The notes under the pieces are model-generated. The model made no database searches. It was not told where the DNA came from and saw nothing but the letters and a program-made list of their open reading frames with translations. DNA of 46,350 nt from an uncultured Myxococcales bacterium (GTDB lineage: Bacteria; Myxococcota_A; UBA9042; CAIXZC01). A program made the translations under genes and the position numbers. The stretch spans positions 1 through 46,350 of the forward strand of contig CAITUV010000051.1 in assembly GCA_903895725.1 (NCBI GenBank), in the 5' to 3' direction. Below are positions 17,077 through 25,894 of the stretch, piece after piece. Position 1 is the first letter of the stretch, and every line of letters starts with the position of its first letter.

Positions 17077-17105
17077 ATTGTACCGTCAATTTCCGTTCCG
17101 GGCCA
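17077..17105 (-). promoter_or_regulatory. promoter for the SASA lipoprotein operon
   Basis: Minus strand TGGCCC, 17 bases, TACAAT (17082-17077), ending about 28 bases before ATG 17048. The -10 is good and the -35 weak. Confidence 0.4.
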
Positions 17106-17133
17106 GTTCTTCGCCGAGGGACTTCCCCGGGGG

Positions 17134-18192
17134 CTATTCCGGGTTCCGGAGCTCCCTGAGCCGGGAGAGCCGCCTCCAGTCCAGCCCGACGAGCGAGACG
17201 GCTCCCAGTGCGGTCACCACCACCACCTGGGTTGCGTGGGCCATGACGGCAAACGAGAATGCATCGTCCGCTCCGGCGGTCTTCGAGACGGTGAGGGCCG
17301 CGGCGGCGAAGAAGTGGAAGTTCCCGGCGTTGGTGGGGGGAGCCGGCAACATGAACCCGATCCCGCCCAGTCCAATCACGGCGGCCGTGGTCAACAGCGA
17401 GGGAGCCAGGTTCATCATGTCGAGCATGAGATAAACGGCCCCCCCGAGCGCGGCAAATGCCACAGCGGACAACCCCAGTGCAGCAAAGGCCCTGGATGCT
17501 GATGATGCAGTGGCAAGCCCGCGGGCAAACCCGAGCAGAGCGGCCCGGGCGCCCTCCCGGCGGGTTCCCAACGGCGCCAGCAGACGCTCGAGGAGACGGC
17601 TCGAGTCCCCTTCCCGCTCCCTCTTCTCGAGCACCGCGGCAGCCAGGCTCGCGGCGATAAGGCCGGCACCCGCTGCCACGAGTGCCAGGATGCCCCATCG
17701 GGCATGGGGGGGCAGAGGAAGGAGAAAGGAGAGGCACAGCAGCGTCAGGATGTTGAGCAGCAGGTCGAACAGCTTGTCTCCGACCACGGTGGCCAGGGCG
17801 AAGGGGAACGACACTTCGGGCCGGTTGGCCGAGAGCAGGTAGGGCCGACCGAGCTCTCCGATCCGGGCCGGGAGGATGTTGTTCATGAAGAACCCGACCA
17901 TGGTCAGGCGCATGGCGAGCAAGGGGCCTACAGACACGGTCCCGGACAGGAGCACGCGCCAGCGAAGGGCCTTGATGAAGTAGTGCAGGACCAGCAGGAG
18001 GGCAACGGGCACGAGCAGCTCGAGTCGGGCTGCGGCCAGGCTCTCAGCGACGCGTTGCCAGTCCACGCTCCAGGAGGTCAGGACCAGGAAGACGACCCCC
18101 ACGGCCAGCCCGAACAACATGCTGCGGAAGGTGCGGTGCGTCGGGCCGGTCCGACCGTCCGCTGTCGGAGCGGGCGGTCGTGATTCGGTCAT
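17134..18192 (-). CDS. Flippase-like integral membrane protein (LPG synthase TM / UPF0104 family)
   Basis: 352 residues with about eight hydrophobic segments, starting with FGLAVGVVFLVL after a Pro-rich cytoplasmic N-terminus. The signature NNILPARIGELGRPYLL and the following FALATVVGDKLFDLL are typical of the lysylphosphatidylglycerol synthase transmembrane/AglD2-like family, whose characterised members flip or handle lipids. The cytosolic aminoacyl-transferase domain of MprF is absent, so aminoacylation is not expected; lipid or glycolipid transport is the inference. The start is set by translational coupling: ATG 18192 overlaps the TGA of the upstream gene (ATGA). The in-frame codons further upstream lie inside that gene and lack a ribosome site. 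Confidence 0.88.
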   Translation of the reverse strand: MTESRPPAPTADGRTGPTHRTFRSMLFGLAVGVVFLVLTSWSVDWQRVAESLAAARLELLVPVALLLVLHYFIKALRWRVLLSGTVSVGPLLAMRLTMVGFFMNNILPARIGELGRPYLLSANRPEVSFPFALATVVGDKLFDLLLNILTLLCLSFLLPLPPHARWGILALVAAGAGLIAASLAAAVLEKREREGDSSRLLERLLAPLGTRREGARAALLGFARGLATASSASRAFAALGLSAVAFAALGGAVYLMLDMMNLAPSLLTTAAVIGLGGIGFMLPAPPTNAGNFHFFAAAALTVSKTAGADDAFSFAVMAHATQVVVVTALGAVSLVGLDWRRLSRLRELRNPE

Positions 18193-20360
18193 GGGCTGCC
18201 GTAGGTCCATGCGAGGTCGATGTGCCAGATTGCGGAGAGGTCGCTTTCGACAAGCCACACGGGGACATCGGGCTTGTCCCTTCGAATAATCCAGATCCCT
18301 CCGTGATTGCTGGAGGTTTCCGTGATTGCAACGACCACGTTGGCACCGTCCGGGGAGCAGGCAGCGGCCCCGATCTTCCCCCCCGGGCCCTTGAGCGGCT
18401 TCTTCCCGCCGCCGCCGGCCCCGGACATCGTCACGAAGAACACCGACTCGCGGTCGGCCTTGTTCAGGTGAATGATCTCGGGAGAATCACCGCCCTTGCA
18501 GAACTTCGGACGGATGTCGTCGCCGGTGGAGCCGCTGATCTTGAACTGGTTGCCCGTGTTCTCGGGTCGCCCGACCTGGAAGCTGGCCGGTACGTCCCAC
18601 ACGTCGTAGTCGGCGTATGCGCTGATGGTGGCGTCGACGAGCCCCTTGAGCCCATCGGAATCCTCCACCACGAGCTGAGTGCTGTCCGGTGCTGCGGTCG
18701 AGTACCAGCCGCCCCAGATCTTGCGCGAGCCGATCTTGTCGACGGTGTTGTACATGTGCAGGTCGCCGACCCGGCTGAAGATGAGGGTCTTGTTGTCCGT
18801 GAGCCAGGTGGGGTTCGAGAACTCCATCGGGCCGGTCTGCTCCTCCCACAGGACGTAGATCGTATCGAGGCCCTTGGGGGAATCCCCGGAGATGTCGAAG
18901 AGCCGCATTCCGGGGTCACCGGACATGGCACCTGTGCCCGACATGACGCCGGCAGCCAGGAGGCGCCCGTCGCGGGATACGGCGATGCCGTCGACGGCCT
19001 GCGGGGTGATGAGGTCATACTGCCCGTCGTCGGCCCAGATCGAGTACAGGCCGGCGTTGAGGGACGCCAACGCACCGAACGGTGCCGCGCCGAGGTAGAT
19101 CTTTCCGTACTGCCCGCCCGAGCAGTCGTCGCAGGGCGGGGCCGGGGGAACGTAGTCACAGTTGTCCGGGTTCTTCTCGAAATCCACGTTGGGCACGAAG
19201 GCAGGTGCCTTCCCGTCCTTGTACCGCCAGACTTCGCGGCGCTCGTAGTCGCCGACGACCTGCGAATAGGGAGGTCCCTTTCCGACGAAGATGGGAGCAT
19301 CGATGCTGGCCTCCCAGAGTCCGGACTGGCCGTACCCGTTTCGGATGAGAGGCAGGGACTTCACGGACGGCTGGACGATGGCCACGTGGCCGGGGCCCTT
19401 GGCTCCCTTGCCGAAGTAGAACACGATGTCTCCGGGCTGAATCTGGTCATCCGAAGGGACCGGGACGATGGCACCTGTTCCCATCAGGACGCGAAACCAC
19501 CGGTGCGGGTCAGCGGTCCAGGTGTCCCCCCCGTTGAAATCACGAAATGCGTACCCGGCGCAATTGAACTGGGCCGTCGGGCTTCCCGGAAACTTGGGAT
19601 CGTCGTTGACGTAGACGCCACCGCCAGTACTGACCTTGTCCTTCCAGTTCTGAGCCATGGCGGGAGGGACATAGTCCGAGGCATGCCGCCGGCCGTCGAC
19701 GATGGCCTTGCGCTTGACCCCATCGTAGTCATAGTAGTACAGAGGCTCCCCCGACTCTCCGACCAGCACGAACTGCCGGGAGCAGCTCTTGCGCCCCCCG
19801 CCGAGGTCGTCCCCTTTGAGGGCCTGCCCCTGGGTCTCCGTGGCGATTCCCGCGGCCTGCTGCATCTCGTCGGCCGAGTACCAGTAGGTCTGGTCCGACG
19901 GGTCGGGCTTCCCCTCCAGCACCAGGATGGCCCGAGTCACGAAATGGGGGGCCAGGATGTACTCACCGCTGATGTTCTTGGACAGGAACTCCTTGAGCGT
20001 CGGGACGGCCGACACGTCCCCGACAAGCTCCAGGGCGTAGGCGAAGATGGCCAACTCCAGGTCCTGGTCGAGCCCCGACGGATCCTTGAAAGCGTCGGCA
20101 AGCGCAGCCACGGTGTCGCCCGTGCCTCCCTGGAGGTCCGCGACCTGCGGGAACAGGAGGGGAAGCGCATCCCGGATTCCGGAGAGACTGCCCGACGCTG
20201 AGGCGACTGGAAAGGTCTGGGCCGGGTCGCTTGCCTGCTCCATGGCGGCCTCCACCTCAGGAGTCAGGTTGAAGCTCGTGCCGCCGCCACCGAAGCATCC
20301 CGGGCACACGGCCATAACGACGAGCAGTGCAAGTAGCTTCCGGCCAATGGAGAATCCCAT
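18189..20360 (-). CDS. Lipoprotein with NlpC/P60-like amidase domain and C-terminal TolB/WD-like propeller
   Basis: 723 residues. The signal peptide ends VCPGC (lipid Cys about residue 21), followed by a Gly-rich spacer. The middle region contains NCAGYAF (Cys near 268), QPGDIVFYFG and GHVAIVQ (His near 324). This is the Cys...GD..F...GHV.I layout of NlpC/P60/CHAP thiol amidases that cut peptidoglycan peptides, though the overall match is weak. From about residue 405 the sequence turns into repeated beta strands (IYLGAAPFGAL, LFDISGDSPKG, LDTIYVLWE, GKIGAAACSPDGANVVVAI) resembling a TolB/WD-type propeller. ATG 20360 is preferred over ATG 20375 because GAGGAGGTGG lies just before it. It is coupled to the flippase-like gene by a 4-base overlap, suggesting a joint envelope role. 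Confidence 0.8.
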   Translation of the reverse strand: MGFSIGRKLLALLVVMAVCPGCFGGGGTSFNLTPEVEAAMEQASDPAQTFPVASASGSLSGIRDALPLLFPQVADLQGGTGDTVAALADAFKDPSGLDQDLELAIFAYALELVGDVSAVPTLKEFLSKNISGEYILAPHFVTRAILVLEGKPDPSDQTYWYSADEMQQAAGIATETQGQALKGDDLGGGRKSCSRQFVLVGESGEPLYYYDYDGVKRKAIVDGRRHASDYVPPAMAQNWKDKVSTGGGVYVNDDPKFPGSPTAQFNCAGYAFRDFNGGDTWTADPHRWFRVLMGTGAIVPVPSDDQIQPGDIVFYFGKGAKGPGHVAIVQPSVKSLPLIRNGYGQSGLWEASIDAPIFVGKGPPYSQVVGDYERREVWRYKDGKAPAFVPNVDFEKNPDNCDYVPPAPPCDDCSGGQYGKIYLGAAPFGALASLNAGLYSIWADDGQYDLITPQAVDGIAVSRDGRLLAAGVMSGTGAMSGDPGMRLFDISGDSPKGLDTIYVLWEEQTGPMEFSNPTWLTDNKTLIFSRVGDLHMYNTVDKIGSRKIWGGWYSTAAPDSTQLVVEDSDGLKGLVDATISAYADYDVWDVPASFQVGRPENTGNQFKISGSTGDDIRPKFCKGGDSPEIIHLNKADRESVFFVTMSGAGGGGKKPLKGPGGKIGAAACSPDGANVVVAITETSSNHGGIWIIRRDKPDVPVWLVESDLSAIWHIDLAWTYGSP

Positions 20361-20389
20361 GCTCCACCTCCTCATTCATCCGGGGCGAG

Positions 20390-20418
20390 ATAGTACCATC
20401 GTGTCGGCGCCCGCGCCA
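20390..20418 (-). promoter_or_regulatory. promoter for the 18189-20360 gene
   Basis: Minus strand TGGCGC, 17 bases, TACTAT (20395-20390), 30 bases before the ATG. On the opposite strand a perfect TTGACA (20435-20440) faces the 20500 gene, but its -10 is not clear. Confidence 0.4.
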
Positions 20419-20499
20419 GTGCGTCCCAATATTCTTGACAGAGGAGGCCGGGCGTGCGACTGAATGGCTGGAACTCCACGGAATCACAGGAGGTGTACC

Positions 20500-23400
20500 G
20501 TGAACAGGATTCTTGTCTCCTCAGCAACGATTCTCCTCGTGGCACTCGGGTTTGCGCACGTCGTGGCGGCGCAGCCCTGCTGCGTTCCCTCGAACTCTCC
20601 GGGCTGCTCCGAGGACTGGTACATCGAGTCATGCGTCTGCAACGACGACCCGTTCTGCTGCGAGACCCAGTGGGACGCATACTGCGTGGGCAAGGTGGAG
20701 TCTCTCGGGTGCGGCACGTGCGACGAGCCGGACTGGTGTGGCAACGGCATCTGCGGCGAAGACGAGGAGTGCTCGACCTGCGAGGAGGACTGCGGCGTCT
20801 GTCCTTCGGGCTGCGGTGATTTCAAGTGTGATTCCCCGTGGGAGGACTGTGAGAGCTGCCCCCAGGACTGCGGCCAGTGTGAGCCGGGCTGCGGCGATTT
20901 CAATTGCGACTGGAACGAGGACTGCGAATCGTGCCCGGACGACTGCGGGGAGTGCCTCCCGTGGTGCGGAGACTCGGAGTGCAACGGGGACGAGAGCTGC
21001 GAGACCTGCTCGCTTGATTGTGGAGTCTGCCCCGACTACTGCGGCGACTGGAAGTGCGCGTGGGACGAAGACTGCGAGAGCTGCCCGACCGATTGCGGCG
21101 AGTGCCTTCCGTACTGCGGCGACGGCGAGTGCAACGGCAGTGAGGACTGCACGTGGTGCCCGTCCGATTGCGGAGCCTGCCCGGAGTATTGCGGGGACGG
21201 GCTCTGCACGGGGGACGAAGGGTGCTACGACTGCTGGGAGGACTGCGGCACCTGCACGGGCGACTGCTGCCAGATCCACTCGGGGCCCGGGTGCTGGGAC
21301 GAGGCCGTGCTGACGTGCGTGTGCGCCAAGGACAACTACTGCTGCCAGACCGGCTGGGACTACACGTGCGTGACCGGCGTGGAGACCTACGGCTGCGGCA
21401 AGTGCGAGGGGAGCTATTGCGGCGACGGCACCTGCGATGAAGACGAGGACTGCTACTTCTGTCCTCCGGACTGCGGCGAGTGCCCGGGCTGGTGTGGAGA
21501 CGGTCTTTGCGGCCCTGGAGAGGATTCCTGGTCATGCGAGACCGACTGCGGCTCGTGGTGGGGCTGGTGCGGAGACGGCGACTGCGAGGCAGCGACCGAG
21601 GATTGCGACTCGTGTCCCCAGGACTGCGGCGCGTGCAACGGCATCGGCGATTGCTGCGAGGCTCAGGAAGGTGCCGGCTGTGAGGATCTCTGGATCCAGA
21701 CCTGCGTCTGCGCCAAGGATCTGTTCTGCTGCCAGACCCTGTGGGACTCCTCCTGTGCGGAAGAGGTGGAGAAGTTCGGCTGCGGCGATTGCGCAAGCGG
21801 CTTCGACTACTGCGGCGACGGCTGGTGCTGGGGAAGCGAGACCTGCAAGGATTGCCCCGAGGACTGCGGGCAGTGCGGCGGCACGGGGGACTGCTGCGAG
21901 GCCCATTCCGGACCCGGCTGCAAGGATTCCTCGGTCCAGGCCTGCGTGTGCTACTTCGACTCGTTCTGCTGCGACTATGCGTGGGACAGCACCTGCGCCT
22001 CGCTCGTCGAGGCCAACGAGTGCGGCTGGTGCGAGGCGGCCGACCCCTGCGGAGACGGCACCTGTGCGTCGGATGAGAGCTGCCTGAGCTGCCCGCTCGA
22101 CTGCGGCACCTGCTCGGGCGGAAGCTGCTGCAACCCCCAGGAGACTGCCGGCTGCTCCGACGCCATGGTGGCGGACTGCGTGTGCAAGCAGGATCCCTGG
22201 TGCTGCAAGAGCTCCTGGGACAAGTGGTGCGTCGGAGAAGTGACTTCGCTGGGCTGCGGCAACTGCGAGCTGGGCCTCAAGTGCGGCAACGGGAAGTGTG
22301 AGGCCGGCGAGAACTGCATCGTGTGCGAGGCCGATTGCGGCAAGTGCCCGAGCCAGGGTGACTGCTGCCAGGCCCAGGATTCCTTCGGCTGCAAGGACCC
22401 CATCGTCCAGGGGTGCGTCTGCAAGCAGGATTCCTACTGCTGCACCACCAAGTGGGACAAGTGGTGCGCTGCGGCAGTCGAGGGCCTGATGTGCGGCTAC
22501 TGCACTGCGTGCAAGCCGGAGTGCAAGGACAAGACATGCGGACCGGACGGCTGCGGCGGCAAGTGCGGGGATTGCCCGGCGGACCAGAGCTGCCAGAACG
22601 GCAAGTGTGTCGGCGGCTGCAAGCCCGACTGCTTCCAGAAGCCCTGCGGACCGGACGGCTGCGGCGGAACCTGCGGCGGATGCAAGGCCGGCTACATGTG
22701 CGACAAGAACCAGTGTGTGCCGGTGTGCAAGCCCGACTGCTTCCAGAAGCCGTGCGGCCCCGATGGCTGCGGCGGTACCTGCGGCAGCTGCCCTGCAGGC
22801 TTCTTCTGCGACCAGGGACACTGCGCTTCCAAGTGCACCCCCAACTGCACCGGCAAGCAGTGCGGCGACGACGGGTGCGGCGGCTCGTGCGGCAACTGCG
22901 GCGGTGCGTTCTTCTGCACCAACGGAAAGTGCACCCCCCAGTGCGTGCCGGACTGCAACGGCAAGCAGTGCGGCGACGACGGCTGCGGTGGCTCCTGCGG
23001 GGCCTGCCAGCCCGGCTACCAGTGCAACGCACCGGGCCACTGCGCCCAGAGCTGCCTGCCCAACTGCACCGGCAAACAGTGTGGCAATGACGGGTGCGGA
23101 GGCCTCTGCGGCAACTGCTCCGACGGCCTGTACTGCAATGCCCAGGGGCACTGCGTGGCAGGTTGTGAGCCCAAGTGCGGCGACAAGGCGTGCGGCAACG
23201 ACGGCTGCGGCGGTTCCTGCGGTACCTGTCCTTACGGCCTGGTCTGCGACCAGGTGAAGTTCGCCTGCGTCCCCCAGACCGAGTGCCACCCCAACTGCAT
23301 CAATCGGGACTGCGGCAACGACGGCTGCGGCGGCACCTGTGGAACGTGCGGCCAGGGCAGCCAGTGCTCCGACAAGGGCATCTGCACCGGCGGGCAGCCC

Positions 23401-23622
23401 GAGGGAGACGTGACCGAGGGCGACGTGAACGAAGGCGATGCGGCAGGTGAGTGCGACGAGTGGGAACACCTGGAGTTCGGCAAGTGCGTGCCCAACGACA
23501 AGCCGGGGAAGAAGGATGACGGCGGCTGCACCGCGGCGTCGATGGCCCCCCAGACCTCCGCACTCGTCGTCCTGCTGGCTGCGCTGGCGTGCCTGGTGCT
23601 CCTGAAGCGTCGGGAAGCGTAG
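20500..23622 (+). CDS. Cysteine-repeat cell-surface protein with MYXO-CTERM-like tail
   Basis: 1040 residues, roughly one in five a cysteine. The signal peptide (ILLVALGFAHVVAA) cleaves before QPCC. Three repeat types follow: six copies of a 50-residue module (CC..x..GC.D...x.CVC..D.YCC...WD..C...V...CG.C), many 22-24-residue CGDGxC...E.C..C..DCG.C repeats between them, and eight 34-residue CxPxC..K.CG.DGCGG.CG.C....C repeats to about residue 960. After an acidic linker with repeated GDVTEGDVNEGD, the C-terminus has a GGC motif (Cys near 1010), a hydrophobic helix and KRREA, matching the layout of MYXO-CTERM sorting tails. The function is unknown; a rigid disulfide-rich surface fibre is plausible. 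GTG 20500 was chosen for its AGGAGGTG site; the earlier ATG 20464 has none. Confidence 0.88.
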   Translation: MNRILVSSATILLVALGFAHVVAAQPCCVPSNSPGCSEDWYIESCVCNDDPFCCETQWDAYCVGKVESLGCGTCDEPDWCGNGICGEDEECSTCEEDCGVCPSGCGDFKCDSPWEDCESCPQDCGQCEPGCGDFNCDWNEDCESCPDDCGECLPWCGDSECNGDESCETCSLDCGVCPDYCGDWKCAWDEDCESCPTDCGECLPYCGDGECNGSEDCTWCPSDCGACPEYCGDGLCTGDEGCYDCWEDCGTCTGDCCQIHSGPGCWDEAVLTCVCAKDNYCCQTGWDYTCVTGVETYGCGKCEGSYCGDGTCDEDEDCYFCPPDCGECPGWCGDGLCGPGEDSWSCETDCGSWWGWCGDGDCEAATEDCDSCPQDCGACNGIGDCCEAQEGAGCEDLWIQTCVCAKDLFCCQTLWDSSCAEEVEKFGCGDCASGFDYCGDGWCWGSETCKDCPEDCGQCGGTGDCCEAHSGPGCKDSSVQACVCYFDSFCCDYAWDSTCASLVEANECGWCEAADPCGDGTCASDESCLSCPLDCGTCSGGSCCNPQETAGCSDAMVADCVCKQDPWCCKSSWDKWCVGEVTSLGCGNCELGLKCGNGKCEAGENCIVCEADCGKCPSQGDCCQAQDSFGCKDPIVQGCVCKQDSYCCTTKWDKWCAAAVEGLMCGYCTACKPECKDKTCGPDGCGGKCGDCPADQSCQNGKCVGGCKPDCFQKPCGPDGCGGTCGGCKAGYMCDKNQCVPVCKPDCFQKPCGPDGCGGTCGSCPAGFFCDQGHCASKCTPNCTGKQCGDDGCGGSCGNCGGAFFCTNGKCTPQCVPDCNGKQCGDDGCGGSCGACQPGYQCNAPGHCAQSCLPNCTGKQCGNDGCGGLCGNCSDGLYCNAQGHCVAGCEPKCGDKACGNDGCGGSCGTCPYGLVCDQVKFACVPQTECHPNCINRDCGNDGCGGTCGTCGQGSQCSDKGICTGGQPEGDVTEGDVNEGDAAGECDEWEHLEFGKCVPNDKPGKKDDGGCTAASMAPQTSALVVLLAALACLVLLKRREA

Positions 23623-23638
23623 AACCGCTTCGACAGAA

Positions 23639-23683
23639 CGGCCCCCGCCGGTGCAGGAATCTCCGCCGTCGGATGGGGGGCCG
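23639..23683. terminator. bidirectional terminator-like inverted repeat
   Basis: CGGCCCCC (23639-23646) and GGGGGCCG (23676-23683) can pair across the 64-bp gap between two convergent genes. The loop is 29 nt and there is no T-run, so this is a structural guess. Confidence 0.35.
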
Positions 23684-23686
23684 AAC

Positions 23687-24556
23687 CTACTTCCTGCCCC
23701 CCTCATCCGGACAGGTCACGGTCACACCGAGAGAAGGAAGGCCCACGTCCAGGTCCATGACCGTGTCGGTCGATGACGTGGTGACCTGGACTGACCAGGC
23801 CAGATGAGCCTGGGGGGAGGCTTCGCCCCGCACGCGCTCGGCCAGGACGATGACCGGGAACCGGGCCGTGACCTTCCCGCCGGGGGCCACCGTACCGGCA
23901 TCGTGGCTCTTCAGCTCGCTGCCGGGCTTGCCGTAGCACCCCTCGTAGTGCACCCACATCTGTACCTTCTCGAGGGGGCGGTCCAGGGTGTTCGTGAACG
24001 TCACCACGATCTCCTCCGGGTCGGGATGATTGCCGAGGCTTGCCACCGGCTTCATCGAGTTCACCACGAGGCTGGCTTCCAGCCCCGAGAACGGTTTCAA
24101 CGTATCGGCCGAGAACGAGGACACGAGGACCGCTCCCTCGGGATAGCCGCGGACCATGCGGATCCCTTCCTTGCCCACGACCCAATCACTGCGGGCCTGC
24201 ATCATCACGCAGCCGGTACCGTCGGGGTGACGCGGCCCATACTTCACGTCGGGAGGCACTTTGCCCGAGACCACCACCGGTTGTCCCTTGAGCACCTCGG
24301 GCTTTGCATCGTCGGGGAGCGACACGCGGGCAAACCCCACCTCCCAGAAGGGATCGACCCACTCGCTGCTCATCTCCCCCTTGCACACCTCCCGGAACTG
24401 CTGCGTGAGCACTCCGACGAGCAGACTCGGTCCGGAGGCCCCGGATGCCGCTCCCCCCTCGTTCTGAAGGCTGCTTGCGCTCCTGCCAGGTTCGTCCGCC
24501 CACGCGAAGCTCCCGGTGCTTGCAGCAACCACGAACGCCAGTGCAAGTCGATTCAT
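23687..24556 (-). CDS. Secreted protein of unknown function
   Basis: 289 residues. A clear Sec signal (LALAFVVAASTGSFAWA) cleaves before DEPG; there is no lipobox and no further membrane segment. The mature part has three cysteines and beta-rich segments such as EEIVVTFTNTLDRPLEKVQMWV, which resembles an immunoglobulin-like sandwich, but I recognise no family. ATG 24556 has AGGAGGAGG upstream. It starts 13 bases after the CyuA-like gene and so is almost certainly the last gene of the cyclase operon. Confidence 0.75.
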   Translation of the reverse strand: MNRLALAFVVAASTGSFAWADEPGRSASSLQNEGGAASGASGPSLLVGVLTQQFREVCKGEMSSEWVDPFWEVGFARVSLPDDAKPEVLKGQPVVVSGKVPPDVKYGPRHPDGTGCVMMQARSDWVVGKEGIRMVRGYPEGAVLVSSFSADTLKPFSGLEASLVVNSMKPVASLGNHPDPEEIVVTFTNTLDRPLEKVQMWVHYEGCYGKPGSELKSHDAGTVAPGGKVTARFPVIVLAERVRGEASPQAHLAWSVQVTTSSTDTVMDLDVGLPSLGVTVTCPDEGGRK

Positions 24557-24569
24557 GCCAGTCCTCCTC

Positions 24570-25850
24570 CTAGACAGGGTCTGATCCTCGTCGCAGCTTC
24601 TCCTGCATGATCCGCAGTATCTCCGCATCGGTGGCGATCATCCCCCTGCGTGCGATGCGTCCGAGATTCTGAAGCGATTCCAGGCCGTCCCGGCCGATGA
24701 TTCCGTCGCTCTCGGGAATTCCGATGCCGGACATGGCGAGGGCGACGGCACGGAATGCGGCATCGACCGACGTCATGGTCTTCATGGCACAGCCGATCTT
24801 GGCGCCATCACAGATCATGCCGGTCACGTTTCCGACCATGTTGTTCATGGCCAGGGAGATGTGCTGGTCGTCGCCCCCCTCGAGCAGAACCAGCCCGGCA
24901 GCAAGCCCGATGCCAGCGGCATTGGAGCAGCCGCACACGGCGGACAGGGCCCCCAGGCTATGCGTCGTGGCCGAGGTGACGAGCAGGGAGAGGACGAGTG
25001 CCTCCATGATTCTGCGCTGAGGATGCCCGTTGTCTTCCCCCCACAGCGTGAGCGGCACTGAGGTCGTGATTCCCTTGTTGCCCGAGCCGGCCAGCGTCAT
25101 GACCGAGAAGTCCTCGCCCGACATGCGTGCAAAAACTCCGGCGCACACCAGCCTCGAGAGCCGCGTGACCGAGTCATTGCCCATCATGTGGAAGAACGAC
25201 CTCGGAAAGAGGGAAAGTCCGTGATGCGCAATGGTCTGGTTCAGTCGGATGCCTTCCTGGAGCCGCTCGACGTCGGCAGTCTCCACCGTGCGGGCCAACG
25301 CCACCAGCTCGGCAAACGACCTTTGCGCCAGATCCTCCCGAACCCGGGCCGGAGCATCGGTCGTGCCAGGCCCTGCGACGCGCTCCGGGAGCGGCACGGC
25401 CTTGCCGTCGCGCTCGAGGCGGACGATGCGGGTGTGCTCGCCTTCGATGACCGTACGCCCGACACCGCCTGCCCGGTGCACCCGGCAGTCGACCAGCAGG
25501 TCGGTCCGCCCGGAATCCACTTCGACGGTCACGAGCCCGGCATCCACGAGGCGCTGCGCCTGTTCGAGGGCAGCCGGGGTCACGTCCCGAAAGCACTCGA
25601 GCCCATGAGAGGCATCGTTCAGCGCTGCGCCCAGAGCCAGGGCCCAGAGGATCCCGGTCCTCCCGCCCGAGTGCGGAATCCCGACCGCATAGCAGTTCTT
25701 GTAGATCCGAGGGTCGCACAGGAGGTGTGCGCTTCTCAGCTCCCCCTCGGACAGGGCACCGGCCGTCGCAGCAGCATAGGCAATGGATGCCGGCTCGGTG
25801 CATCCGAGCGCTGGCCGCCACTCCGCATCCAGATAGTCGCGAATCCGCAC
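24570..25850 (-). CDS. CyuA/YhaM-type L-cysteine desulfidase (UPF0597 family, iron-sulfur)
   Basis: 426 residues. The family uses a [4Fe-4S] cluster to break L-cysteine into pyruvate, ammonia and sulfide; related enzymes act on serine. Diagnostic segments are WRPALGCTEPASIA (Cys17), HSGGRTGI, GNKGITTSVPL, AVCGCSNAAGIG and GMICDGAKIGCAMK, which carry the three cysteine positions expected for the cluster. The best start is GTG 25850, where GGGGAGGG lies six bases upstream and the N-terminus matches family length; the longer frame to 25898 adds an unconserved Arg-rich extension overlapping the cyclase gene. It lies between an adenylate cyclase and a secreted protein, with short gaps on both sides. 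Whether the substrate is cysteine or serine cannot be settled here. Confidence 0.88.
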   Translation of the reverse strand: MRIRDYLDAEWRPALGCTEPASIAYAAATAGALSEGELRSAHLLCDPRIYKNCYAVGIPHSGGRTGILWALALGAALNDASHGLECFRDVTPAALEQAQRLVDAGLVTVEVDSGRTDLLVDCRVHRAGGVGRTVIEGEHTRIVRLERDGKAVPLPERVAGPGTTDAPARVREDLAQRSFAELVALARTVETADVERLQEGIRLNQTIAHHGLSLFPRSFFHMMGNDSVTRLSRLVCAGVFARMSGEDFSVMTLAGSGNKGITTSVPLTLWGEDNGHPQRRIMEALVLSLLVTSATTHSLGALSAVCGCSNAAGIGLAAGLVLLEGGDDQHISLAMNNMVGNVTGMICDGAKIGCAMKTMTSVDAAFRAVALAMSGIGIPESDGIIGRDGLESLQNLGRIARRGMIATDAEILRIMQEKLRRGSDPV

Positions 25851-25894
25851 GTGATTCCCTCCCCGGTGACCGGATCGTCCGGTCCTCCGCTCCC

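Noticed and set aside
20464..20499. ATG start for the Cys-repeat protein
   Set aside because: No ribosome site and it adds a charged stretch before the signal peptide; GTG 20500 has AGGAGGTG at ideal spacing.
21532..23706. 724-codon minus-strand open frame opposite the Cys-repeat protein
   Set aside because: Ala/Val-rich shadow of TGC-rich coding sequence.
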